A program made the position numbers and the translations under genes. The notes under the pieces are model-generated. The model did no database searches and was not told where the DNA came from. It worked only from the letters and a program-made list of their open reading frames with translations. DNA of 45,853 nucleotides from Hyphomicrobiales bacterium (GTDB lineage Bacteria > Pseudomonadota > Alphaproteobacteria > Rhizobiales > Beijerinckiaceae), in assembly GCA_027484655.1 (NCBI GenBank), contig JAIXSM010000031.1:1-45853 (forward strand), written 5' to 3'. Of this stretch, positions 32,768-39,976 are shown piece by piece. The stretch's first letter is position 1, and every line of letters starts with the position of its first letter.

Positions 32768-32843
32768 TGGCGCGCCCAAGGGGGATCGAACCCCTGTTTT
32801 CGCCGTGAAAGGGCGACGTCCTAGACCGCTAGACGATGGGCGC
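32768..32843 (-). tRNA. tRNA-Glu (anticodon TTC), CCA encoded
   Basis: The minus strand folds into a full cloverleaf: acceptor GCGCCCA paired with TGGGCGC, a D arm with GTC/GAC, an anticodon arm TCGCC-CTTTCAC-GGCGA with anticodon TTC, and a T arm AGGGG-TTCGATC-CCCCT. A discriminator G and an encoded CCA end it at 32768. Its length is 76 bases. It lies about 110 bases downstream of recJ on the same strand. Its 3' end faces the mobile-element-rich region, which is the usual geometry of a tRNA integration site, but I found no integrase or duplicated tRNA end. Confidence 0.97.
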
Positions 32844-32951
32844 GGGCGTCATCGGCGAAACCACCGTGACCAGCGCGGATATACGCAAAGGCCCTCCGAT
32901 TTGCAAGCGAGCGCGGCGGAAAAACCGCGGCCTGTGCGATGAGCGCCCGCA

Positions 32952-34751
32952 TCAAGCGGGTTTTGCCGCATCGACCACCTTGAGGCTGGCCTTCTCGCCC
33001 CCGCCCCACCGGTCAATCGACAGGGAGCCGGCCACGTGGAGACGCTCGCCCCTCGCCGCAAGCAGCGCCTGACCAAGCGGCGCCTCAGCGCAGCGAAAGG
33101 CCATGGCGTCGAGCCGCGAGCCGTCGCGTGATTCGAGCCGCACGCGCACATGCGCGCCGCCAACTACAGAGACATCCGCAACCCGGTGTTCGGGAAAAGC
33201 GAATATGGGCTCGGGGTTGCCCGAGCCGAACGGCCCTGCCCGCTCCACATCGGCGATCAGTTCCGGGCGGGCGCCCCCGGCGGTGATGGCGGCGTCGATC
33301 TTGAGCGCCTGGTCCTTGCGCGCCCGCGCCACCGCCTCCGCCAGCCGCACCTCCAGAAACGCGCGCAGATCGCCCAGCCGCGCGGGGTCCACCGTGAGCC
33401 CAGCGGCCATGGCGTGCCCGCCGCCCTTCACAAGCACGCCCTCCTCCACCGCCGCCCGCACAGCCCGGCCCAGATCAGCGCCAGGGATCGACCGCCCGGA
33501 GCCCGTGCCCACGCCGCCGTTGAGAGCGATGGCGAACGCCGGCCGGTTGAACCGCTCCTTCAGCCGCGAGGCGATGAGCCCGACAACGCCGGGGTGCCAG
33601 CCCTCCATCGCGGTGACGATGACCGCCGCATCCTCGCGCGAGCCCAGCGCCGCCTGCGCCTCAGCCTCGGCGTCGGCGACAGCCTCGGCCTCAATCGCCT
33701 GCCGCTCCTTGTTCAGGCGGTCGAGTTCGGCGGCGATACGATCAGCCTCGATATCGTCGGTCTCCAGCAGCAGCCGGGCGCCCAGCGCCGCATCGCCGAT
33801 GCGCCCGCCCGCATTGATGCGCGGGCCGATCATGAAGCCCAGCGCCTGACTGCGCGGCGGCCCGTTCGTCCGCGCCACATCAAACAGGGCGCGCAGGCCC
33901 GGGCGCCCGCGATAGCGCATCACGTCGAGCCCGCGCAGCACGAAGGCGCGATTGAGACCCTTGAGCGGAACAACATCCGCCACCGTCGCCAGGGCGACGA
34001 GATCAATGAGCGCCATAAGATCTGGCGCCGGCCGTGCGGGCGACCAGAAACCGCTGGCGCGCAGCGCCCGGTTCAACGCCACAAGCGTCATGAACACAAC
34101 GCCCGCCGCGCACAGGGGCCCCAGCCCCGACAGGTCGTCCTGGCGGTTTGGATTCACCACGGCGACCGCGGGCGGCAACTCCTCCGGCGCCTGATGGTGA
34201 TCAAGCACAATCACATCAAGGCCCATGGCGGCCGCCTCAGCGAGCGGACCATGGCTGGTCACGCCGCAATCCACGGTCACCAGCAGGGAGGCGCCCCGCT
34301 CCCGCAAGCCGCGAATCGCGTCAACGTTGGGGCCGTACCCCTCAAAAATCCGGTCCGGGATATGGATCAGCCGCGGGACGTCGCAGGCGTCGAGGAACTG
34401 CGCCAGCAGCGCGGCGGAACAGGCGCCGTCCACATCGTAGTCGCCGAAGATGGCGACGGTTTCCCGCCTTTGTACGGCGCGCGCCAGTCGCTGCGCAGCG
34501 GCGTCCATGTCCGACATGCTCGAGGGATCCGGCATCAACTCGCGGATGGTCGGCTCGAGATACGGCAGGCAATCGTCAACACCGACCCCGCGCGCGGCCA
34601 GCACGCGGGCGAGCGAATCGGGCAAACCATGATGCTGCACAATGGCTTCGGCCATGGCGCGGCCGGCCCCGTCCAGCCTGTCGCGCCAGGTCCGGCCAAG
34701 CAGCGAGGTTTCGACGCCGAGAAAAGCGGGGGGCGGAGGAGAGAGCAGCAT
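32952..34751 (-). CDS. recJ: Single-stranded-DNA-specific exonuclease RecJ
   Basis: This 5'-to-3' single-strand DNA exonuclease of 599 residues acts in recombination and mismatch repair. The DHH phosphoesterase motifs are all present: AIFGDYDVDGACSAALLA, VTVDCGVTSHG and VIVLDHHQAPEELP. Further on are SRLKERFNRPAFAIA and the DHHA1 motif VKGGGHAMAAGL, followed by the C-terminal nucleic-acid-binding domain (FGSGNPEPIFAFP). The ATG at 34751 matches the usual start of alphaproteobacterial RecJ (FLGVETSLLGRTWR). In many Rhizobiales recJ lies next to glpX and hom; here about 4 kb separate them. Confidence 0.95.
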   Translation of the reverse strand: MLLSPPPPAFLGVETSLLGRTWRDRLDGAGRAMAEAIVQHHGLPDSLARVLAARGVGVDDCLPYLEPTIRELMPDPSSMSDMDAAAQRLARAVQRRETVAIFGDYDVDGACSAALLAQFLDACDVPRLIHIPDRIFEGYGPNVDAIRGLRERGASLLVTVDCGVTSHGPLAEAAAMGLDVIVLDHHQAPEELPPAVAVVNPNRQDDLSGLGPLCAAGVVFMTLVALNRALRASGFWSPARPAPDLMALIDLVALATVADVVPLKGLNRAFVLRGLDVMRYRGRPGLRALFDVARTNGPPRSQALGFMIGPRINAGGRIGDAALGARLLLETDDIEADRIAAELDRLNKERQAIEAEAVADAEAEAQAALGSREDAAVIVTAMEGWHPGVVGLIASRLKERFNRPAFAIALNGGVGTGSGRSIPGADLGRAVRAAVEEGVLVKGGGHAMAAGLTVDPARLGDLRAFLEVRLAEAVARARKDQALKIDAAITAGGARPELIADVERAGPFGSGNPEPIFAFPEHRVADVSVVGGAHVRVRLESRDGSRLDAMAFRCAEAPLGQALLAARGERLHVAGSLSIDRWGGGEKASLKVVDAAKPA

Positions 34752-34933
34752 ACGCCATTCTAGCGCGGGCTGGAGCACAAAGGAAGAACGGCCCCGCCTG
34801 TGCGGCGATCATGCAACATTTGGAAACCATATGGCGGAATCAGCCGTACGCCGCACGTTGAATGTTAGACACTGACGAGCGCTCTCGCTAGGGTCAGACA
34901 GCTAAGTTCAGATCATCCCGGAGCGTCGTCCTC

Positions 34934-35734
34934 ATGCTGTCGCGTCACGTCCTCGGCCTGCTTGCCTTTCTCGCGCCCGCCGCGGCTCACGCGCAGTCGT
35001 TCTCGTTCCTGTCCGGCGAATGGCTCGTCACGGCAAAGGGCAACATCGCCGCGACCCCGAAGTATCCCGGCGCGGACGAAATGCGCATGACCGCCTACCC
35101 GAGCCTCGGTTTCCGCCGTCCCGGCGAGGCTGAGACGTTCGGCGCGCCGGATGATCCGGCCTCTTTCGCCCTGATTCGGTCCGGCGGCCTGCGGCTTGGC
35201 CCCTCGCTCAAGTTCGTGGGCGCGCGCAAGTCTTCGGACAACGCCGAGTTGGTGGGCCTGCGCGACGTGGACTGGACGCTGGAGGCTGGCGCCTTCGCGG
35301 AATACTGGTTCTCGCCCAACTTCCGCACGCGTGCGGACATCCGCTACGGCTTCCGCGGCCACCGCGGCGTTGTGGCGGACCTCGGGGGCGATTTGGTTGC
35401 GCCCATGGGCGCGTGGACATTCTCAGCAGGCCCGCGCATGACGCTGGCGAGCACCGGATACATGAGCGCCTATTTTGGCGTGACGGCGGCCGAAGCCGCT
35501 GCTGCGGCGCCGGGGATTACAGCATTTGCAGCAGGCGGCGGGGTGCGCTCGGTGGGTCTCGCGGGCGCAGCGACCTACAGGTTCTCGCCTGAGTGGGCCG
35601 TCACCGGCTATGCGCGGTGGGATCGTCTCGTGGGCGACGCCGCCGACAGCGCGATCACGCGCGTGACCGGCTCACCCAACCAGTTCACGGTGGGCACGAC
35701 AGTCGCCTACTCGTTCACGATCCGCATGCCCTGA
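34934..35734 (+). CDS. MipA/OmpV-family outer-membrane protein
   Basis: This predicted outer-membrane beta-barrel of 266 residues has a signal peptide ending AAAHAQS. Alternating hydrophobic strands follow, and the protein ends in an aromatic-containing last strand (VAYSFTIRMP). The start of the mature domain, GEWLVTAKGNIAATPKYPGA, then PSLGFRR, and RADIRYGFRGHRGVVADLGG in the middle fit the MipA/OmpV family (scaffold or porin-like, peptidoglycan-associated in some species). Its 3' end overlaps the convergent vsr gene by 28 bases. The role here is unknown. Confidence 0.82.
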   Translation: MLSRHVLGLLAFLAPAAAHAQSFSFLSGEWLVTAKGNIAATPKYPGADEMRMTAYPSLGFRRPGEAETFGAPDDPASFALIRSGGLRLGPSLKFVGARKSSDNAELVGLRDVDWTLEAGAFAEYWFSPNFRTRADIRYGFRGHRGVVADLGGDLVAPMGAWTFSAGPRMTLASTGYMSAYFGVTAAEAAAAAPGITAFAAGGGVRSVGLAGAATYRFSPEWAVTGYARWDRLVGDAADSAITRVTGSPNQFTVGTTVAYSFTIRMP

Positions 35735-36141
35735 TCGTCGAGAAACGCGGCGAGGCGCGCCCGTAAGGCGGCCTCGTCCTTGAGCTCGCATTCCCACACC
35801 ACCATCGCGCGCCACCCAAGCGCTTGCAGGGACTCAAGGTTTCTGCCGTCGCGGTCGCGGTTGCGATCGATCTTTGCGCGCCAGTACGCAGCGTTCGCTT
35901 TCGGCACGCGGGCGCCGCGGGCGCAATCGTGCCCGTGCCAGAAACAGCCATGAACGAAGATCGCCCGCTTGCGCCCAACGTAAGCAATATCCGGCTTGCC
36001 GGGCAGCTCGGCGCGGTGCACGCGATAGCCCGGCGCGATGGCGCGCAAGAGCGCGCGGACCTTCATTTCGGGCGACGTGTTCCGGGACTTCACCGCCCGC
36101 ATGACGGCGGAGCGGAGAGCGGGATCTTCCCGCCCGCTCAT
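35707..36141 (-). CDS. vsr: Very short patch repair endonuclease (Vsr)
   Basis: This 144-residue mismatch endonuclease nicks beside T:G mismatches that arise when 5-methylcytosine deaminates, protecting sites of the paired methyltransferase. It shows the family motifs MRAVKSRNTSPEMKVRALL, YRVHRAELPGKPDIAYVGRK (with the catalytic aspartate), IFVHGCFWHGHDC (zinc and metal ligands) and RDGRNLESLQALGWRAMVVW. Its ATG overlaps the methyltransferase stop as ATGA, so the two are translated together. The 3' end overlaps the convergent MipA/OmpV gene. Confidence 0.95.
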   Translation of the reverse strand: MSGREDPALRSAVMRAVKSRNTSPEMKVRALLRAIAPGYRVHRAELPGKPDIAYVGRKRAIFVHGCFWHGHDCARGARVPKANAAYWRAKIDRNRDRDGRNLESLQALGWRAMVVWECELKDEAALRARLAAFLDDQGMRIVNE

Positions 36142-37292
36142 GCGGCGTCGCGCGCGCGATCCGGCCAACCCTGATCGAGCAAAGGCTCAAACAGATGCGC
36201 CGCAAGGTGGCGCACCACAGGCGGCGCCACTCCGTCGCCCAGCAGATGGTAAGCGTCCGTGTAGCTGCGCGGCAGCCGATAATCGTCTGGCAGGCCCATC
36301 AGCCGGGCAGCCTCGCGACCGGACAGAAGCCGGGAGCGAACACGATCCCCCTCCACGAACAGAAGGAACTGCCGGCTCGATCCGCCCCCGGGCGTACGAA
36401 GGCAGCCAGCAAGCCCGTCGAAGCGCACTTCCGCCCGCTGCGCCTTGCCGCCACCCGGCGTGGCGCGGGTGCGCCGGTACACGGCGCCAACGCGAAGGGC
36501 GCCCGCGCGGCGGGCTTCCTCCACCTTGGCGCGGTGATTGTCGGCCATGAGCGATAGAAGCCGCTGCGTCTCCGCCTCCGAGCGCCAGTGCACGTCGCCG
36601 GGCTGCTCCTCGGTGATGCTGGCGAGGTCGTTGTTGCGCGACGCGGGCGGCGGCAGACGCCACCAGACCCACCCGCGGGCAGCCTGCCCCTCGAGCAGCG
36701 CATGCGCGCGAAGCAGGGCGCCGGACGCAAGCTGCGGATCGGGCTCCCGTCCGGCGACCGCCTCGGGAAGGACAGCGTCCGCCCGCACGGCGATGACGAA
36801 CAGACGGGGCCGCGACTGCGGCGTGAAGTCCGCCGCGTCGATCACCATGGCGCCGCAGCGGTAGCCGATCTCCGCCAGCGCGGCGCAGAGCGCTGCAAAA
36901 TCGCGCCCTCCCCGGGATGTGAGGGCCCCGACCACATTCTCAAGGGCGAGAATCCGCGGCGCCCTGCCCTCGCGCGCGAGAGACCCCACCAGGTTGCGAA
37001 AGCCCCAGAACGCTCCGGAACGGGCGCCGTCGAGGCCCGCTTTCGCGCCCGCCAGCGACAAGTCCTGACAGGGGAACGAAGCCCATGCGAGGTCCGCGTG
37101 GCCAGGAAGATCGGACGCCGTCAAAGAGTGGATATCGCCGAGCCTGAATGCGCCCTCGCCCCAGTTCGCCGTATAGGCGTCGCGCTTGGAGGCATCGAAA
37201 TCATTGGCGAAGGCGCACGCCCACCCAGCGCCGAGCCCCGCACGGGCCATCCCGCCGCCGGCGAAGAACTCGTAGAAGGTTGGTGCGCTCAT
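36138..37292 (-). CDS. DNA (cytosine-5) methyltransferase
   Basis: This C5-cytosine methyltransferase of 384 residues has motif I FYEFFAGGGMARAGLGAG (AdoMet binding), motif IV FPCQDLSLAG with the catalytic cysteine, motif VI LENV and motif VIII QSRPRLFVIAV. Motif X, GDGVAPPVVRHLAA, is near the end. A variable target-recognition region of about 90 residues lies between VIII and IX. The ATG at 37292 was taken because the fold begins there. It is coupled to vsr by a four-base overlap and no restriction endonuclease is adjacent, so this resembles a Dcm-Vsr pair. The recognition sequence cannot be read. Confidence 0.94.
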   Translation of the reverse strand: MSAPTFYEFFAGGGMARAGLGAGWACAFANDFDASKRDAYTANWGEGAFRLGDIHSLTASDLPGHADLAWASFPCQDLSLAGAKAGLDGARSGAFWGFRNLVGSLAREGRAPRILALENVVGALTSRGGRDFAALCAALAEIGYRCGAMVIDAADFTPQSRPRLFVIAVRADAVLPEAVAGREPDPQLASGALLRAHALLEGQAARGWVWWRLPPPASRNNDLASITEEQPGDVHWRSEAETQRLLSLMADNHRAKVEEARRAGALRVGAVYRRTRATPGGGKAQRAEVRFDGLAGCLRTPGGGSSRQFLLFVEGDRVRSRLLSGREAARLMGLPDDYRLPRSYTDAYHLLGDGVAPPVVRHLAAHLFEPLLDQGWPDRARDAA

Positions 37293-37440
37293 GCAGCGGG
37301 TCCAGATTCGCGCCTGACTGTAGGCGCCGGGTCCGACCGGGTCCAGCGCCCCTCCCGCGAGACGCCCCCAAGACTTGCAATCCGCCCGCCCGCATCCCAC
37401 TCTCCCTGCGAGCCTCACGGTGAGAACAAAGGGAGGGATC

Positions 37441-38463
37441 ATGAGACTGCTCATCACGGCGGCGGCCGTCGCCGCCGCGCTCGGCGCGCCTGTCGCAGCG
37501 CACGCCCAGACGCCGGAAGAGTTCTGGCGCGGCAAGAACATCGACTACATCGTGCCGACCTCGCCGGGCGGCGACTACGACCTGCGCTCGCGCCTGATGG
37601 CGCGCCACTTCCCGCGCCTGTTGCCGGGCAACCCGAACGTGGTGGTGCGCAACATGCCGGGCGGTCTCGGCATCGCGGCGGCGAATTTTCTGGCCAAAGC
37701 CGCGCCCCGCGACGGCTCGGTCATGCACACGATTTTCCAGAACATGCCGACCCTGCAGGCCATCGGCGCCAAGGAAATCCAGTTCGACGTGCGTGAATTC
37801 GGCTGGATCGGCAACACCACGAACAGCCCCAACGTGATCAACGCGTGGCACACGACCGGCATCACGAAGATCGAGGATGTGTTCACCCGCGAGCTGGTGG
37901 TCGGGGCGCCGGGCGCCGCTTCTACGTCGGCCGTTTATCCGCTGGCGATGAACGCGATTCTCGGCACGAAGTTCAAGGTGGTCACCGGCTACCCCGGCGG
38001 CAACGATGTCAACCTCGCCATGGAGCGCGGCGAGGTGGGCGGCCGGGGCTCCAACTCCTGGCACTCCTGGAAGGCGAACCACCCCCACTGGATCGCGGAG
38101 AAGAAAATCCATCTTCTCGTGCAGGTGGCGTTGGAGCGCGCGCCCGACCTGCCGAATGTGCCGCTGATGCACGAACTCGCCAAGAACGAGGAAGACCGCG
38201 CGGTGCTGCGGTTCATCTCCTCCGACATGGGCATCTCGCGCGCCGTCGTCACCACGCCCGGCGTTCCTGCGGACAGGCTCGCGGCCATGCGTCAGGCCTT
38301 CAACACCATGATGAAGGACGCGGATTTCCTCGCCGAAGCCGACAAGCAGAAGATGGATATCAGCCCCTCCACCGGCGAACAGGCGCAGGCGGTCGCGGAA
38401 TCGATGTTGACGGCGCCGCCGAAGGTGATTGAACGCGCCCGCGTCTTGCTGGGCGGGAAGTAA
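37441..38463 (+). CDS. TctC/Bug-superfamily periplasmic binding protein (orphan)
   Basis: This exported binding protein of 340 residues has a signal peptide ending VAAHAQT. The mature part has EFWRGKNIDYIVPTSPGGDYD, SRLMARHFPRLLPGNPNVVV, RNMPGGLGIAAANFLAKAAP and, later, FKVVTGYPGGNDVNLAMERG. The ATG at 37441 follows agggaggg. It is divergent from the methyltransferase by 148 bases and followed by repeat DNA. It is the only member of the family on the right side of tRNA-Glu and lies in the block that separates recJ from glpX. The ligand and any membrane partner are unknown. Confidence 0.9.
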   Translation: MRLLITAAAVAAALGAPVAAHAQTPEEFWRGKNIDYIVPTSPGGDYDLRSRLMARHFPRLLPGNPNVVVRNMPGGLGIAAANFLAKAAPRDGSVMHTIFQNMPTLQAIGAKEIQFDVREFGWIGNTTNSPNVINAWHTTGITKIEDVFTRELVVGAPGAASTSAVYPLAMNAILGTKFKVVTGYPGGNDVNLAMERGEVGGRGSNSWHSWKANHPHWIAEKKIHLLVQVALERAPDLPNVPLMHELAKNEEDRAVLRFISSDMGISRAVVTTPGVPADRLAAMRQAFNTMMKDADFLAEADKQKMDISPSTGEQAQAVAESMLTAPPKVIERARVLLGGK

Positions 38464-38479
38464 GAGAAAGGGTGAGTCC

Positions 38480-38526
38480 CTCACCCGCAAGTGGGAGAGG
38501 GATCCGCCAATGATAATTATTGAAGC
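38480..38526. repeat. Dispersed repeat type B, copy 1
   Basis: This 47-base element begins CTCACCCGCAAGTGGGAGAG and ends ...ATTGAAGC. It is nearly the same as 38725-38771, and its opening forms a small hairpin. It is the type of short palindromic repeat scattered between genes in many alphaproteobacteria. Confidence 0.8.
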
Positions 38527-38537
38527 TGGAAGGTTGC

Positions 38538-38604
38538 GCGCGCGGTTCGGGTCGGCGCGACCCCGTCATCCCGGCGACGGCCGGGATCCACGACAGGCCG
38601 CAGG
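38538..38604. repeat. Dispersed repeat type A, copy 1
   Basis: This 67-base sequence differs at one position from 38874-38940. It contains the palindrome ATCCCGGCGACGGCCGGGAT and so can fold into a stem. It lies in the gap between the binding-protein gene and glpX. Confidence 0.85.
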
Positions 38605-38724
38605 GCCGCAGCGTTTGCCTATCGTGGATGCAAGGACGTTCTTGCCTTCGTCGGCATGACGGCGCGGTGGGCGCCCATTTGGCCGTCATGGCCGCCCTCA
38701 CCCCGGCGCCATCTGGCGCCGACC

Positions 38725-38771
38725 CTCTCCCGCAAGCGGGAGAGGGATTCGCCAATGATTTTCATTGAAGC
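38725..38771. repeat. Dispersed repeat type B, copy 2
   Basis: This is a near-identical copy of 38480-38526 with a perfect CTCTCCCGC-aa-GCGGGAGAG stem. A third, partial copy of the hairpin (CTCCCGC-AC-GCGGGAG) lies at 38793-38810. Confidence 0.8.
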
Positions 38772-38873
38772 ACAAACCAACGGGCGCGCCCTTCTCCCGC
38801 ACGCGGGAGAAGGTGGTTTGCGGAGCAAACCGGATGAGGGACCGCAACGCGCATACGCAATGCGCGCGGGGAC

Positions 38874-38940
38874 GCGCGCGGTCCGGGTCGGCGCGACCCC
38901 GTCATCCCGGCGACGGCCGGGATCCACGACAGGCCGCAGG
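38874..38940. repeat. Dispersed repeat type A, copy 2
   Basis: This is the second copy of the 67-base element at 38538-38604, ending seven bases before the glpX stop codon. The 483-base gap 38464-38946 is almost entirely such repeats; I see no gene in it. Confidence 0.85.
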
Positions 38941-38946
38941 CCCAAA

Positions 38947-39942
38947 TCAATCGAGGCGGAACTTGCCCATTTCGCGATGCTCCGCCTGGATGCGGCGCAC
39001 CGTGCCCGTGACCGAGCGATAAATCACGGTCTCGGTCTCGATGAGGTCGGCGTTGAACTTCACGCCGCGCAGCAGCGGACCGTCCGTGACGCCGGTGGCG
39101 CAGACGATCACGTCGCCGGAGGCCAGCTCCTTCATATCGTACTTCTTCTTCGGGTCCATGATGCCCATCTTCCGCGCCCGCTCACGCTTGGCCTCGGTGT
39201 CGAGGATGAGGCGACCCTGCATCTGGCCGCCAACGCAGCGCAGCGCGCCCGCCGCGAGCACGCCCTCAGGCGCGCCGCCGGTGCCCATGTAGATATCCAC
39301 GCCCGTCGACTCCGACTGCGCCGTGAAAATCACGCCGGCCACGTCGCCATCGGTAATCAGGCGCACGGAAGCGCCGACACGACGGCAGGCGGCGATCAGC
39401 TCGGCATGGCGAGGCCGGTCAAGGATCAGCGCGGTGATATCGCCGGGCTTCACGCCCTTGGCGCGTGCGAGCGCGTGGATGTTCTCCTCCGGCGTTGCGT
39501 CGAGATCGACGACGCCCTGCGGATAGCCCGGGCCGATGGCGATCTTGTCCATGTAAACGTCGGGCGCGTTCAGCAGAGAGCCCGCCTGGGCCATGGCCAT
39601 GACGGCGATAGAGCCCGGCATGTCCTTGGCGCACAGCGTCGTGCCTTCCAGCGGATCAACGGCGATATCCATCTTCGGCCCTGTGGCGGTGCCCACACGC
39701 TCGCCGATGAAGAGCATCGGCGCTTCGTCGCGCTCGCCCTCGCCGATCACCACCGTGCCGTCGATCGGCAGGCGGTTAAGTTCGCGACGCATGGCGTCCA
39801 CGGCGGCCTGGTCGGCGGCCTTCTCGTCACCACGGCCACGCAAACGGGCCGACGCCACAGCGGCGCGCTCCGTGACGCGCACGAGTTCGAGCGTCAGAAT
39901 GCGCTCGATGATATCCTGCTGCTTGATGACAAGGTCAGGCAT
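38947..39942 (-). CDS. glpX: Class II fructose-1,6-bisphosphatase
   Basis: This metal-dependent fructose-1,6-bisphosphatase of 331 residues is of the GlpX type, cytoplasmic, and acts in gluconeogenesis and the Calvin cycle where present. Its landmarks are TVVIGEGERDEAPML, DIAVDPLEGTTLCA, GPGYPQGVVDLDATPEENI, ITDGDVAGVIFTA and MGTGGAPEGVLAAGAL. The ATG at 39942 follows ggagagg. It lies 34 bases after hom on the same strand, the standard alphaproteobacterial order. Confidence 0.95.
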   Translation of the reverse strand: MPDLVIKQQDIIERILTLELVRVTERAAVASARLRGRGDEKAADQAAVDAMRRELNRLPIDGTVVIGEGERDEAPMLFIGERVGTATGPKMDIAVDPLEGTTLCAKDMPGSIAVMAMAQAGSLLNAPDVYMDKIAIGPGYPQGVVDLDATPEENIHALARAKGVKPGDITALILDRPRHAELIAACRRVGASVRLITDGDVAGVIFTAQSESTGVDIYMGTGGAPEGVLAAGALRCVGGQMQGRLILDTEAKRERARKMGIMDPKKKYDMKELASGDVIVCATGVTDGPLLRGVKFNADLIETETVIYRSVTGTVRRIQAEHREMGKFRLD

Positions 39943-39976
39943 AGTCCTCTCCAAATCCGATCTCAAAAACCGTATT

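Noticed and set aside
33150-34763. Long open frame of 537 codons on the plus strand opposite recJ
   Set aside because: It is antisense to a clear recJ gene, rich in Arg, Gly, Ala and His, and has no family motifs. Long antisense frames are common in GC-rich DNA.
38464-38946. Possible CRISPR array
   Set aside because: The repeats are two different palindromic families at irregular spacing without uniform spacers or cas genes.
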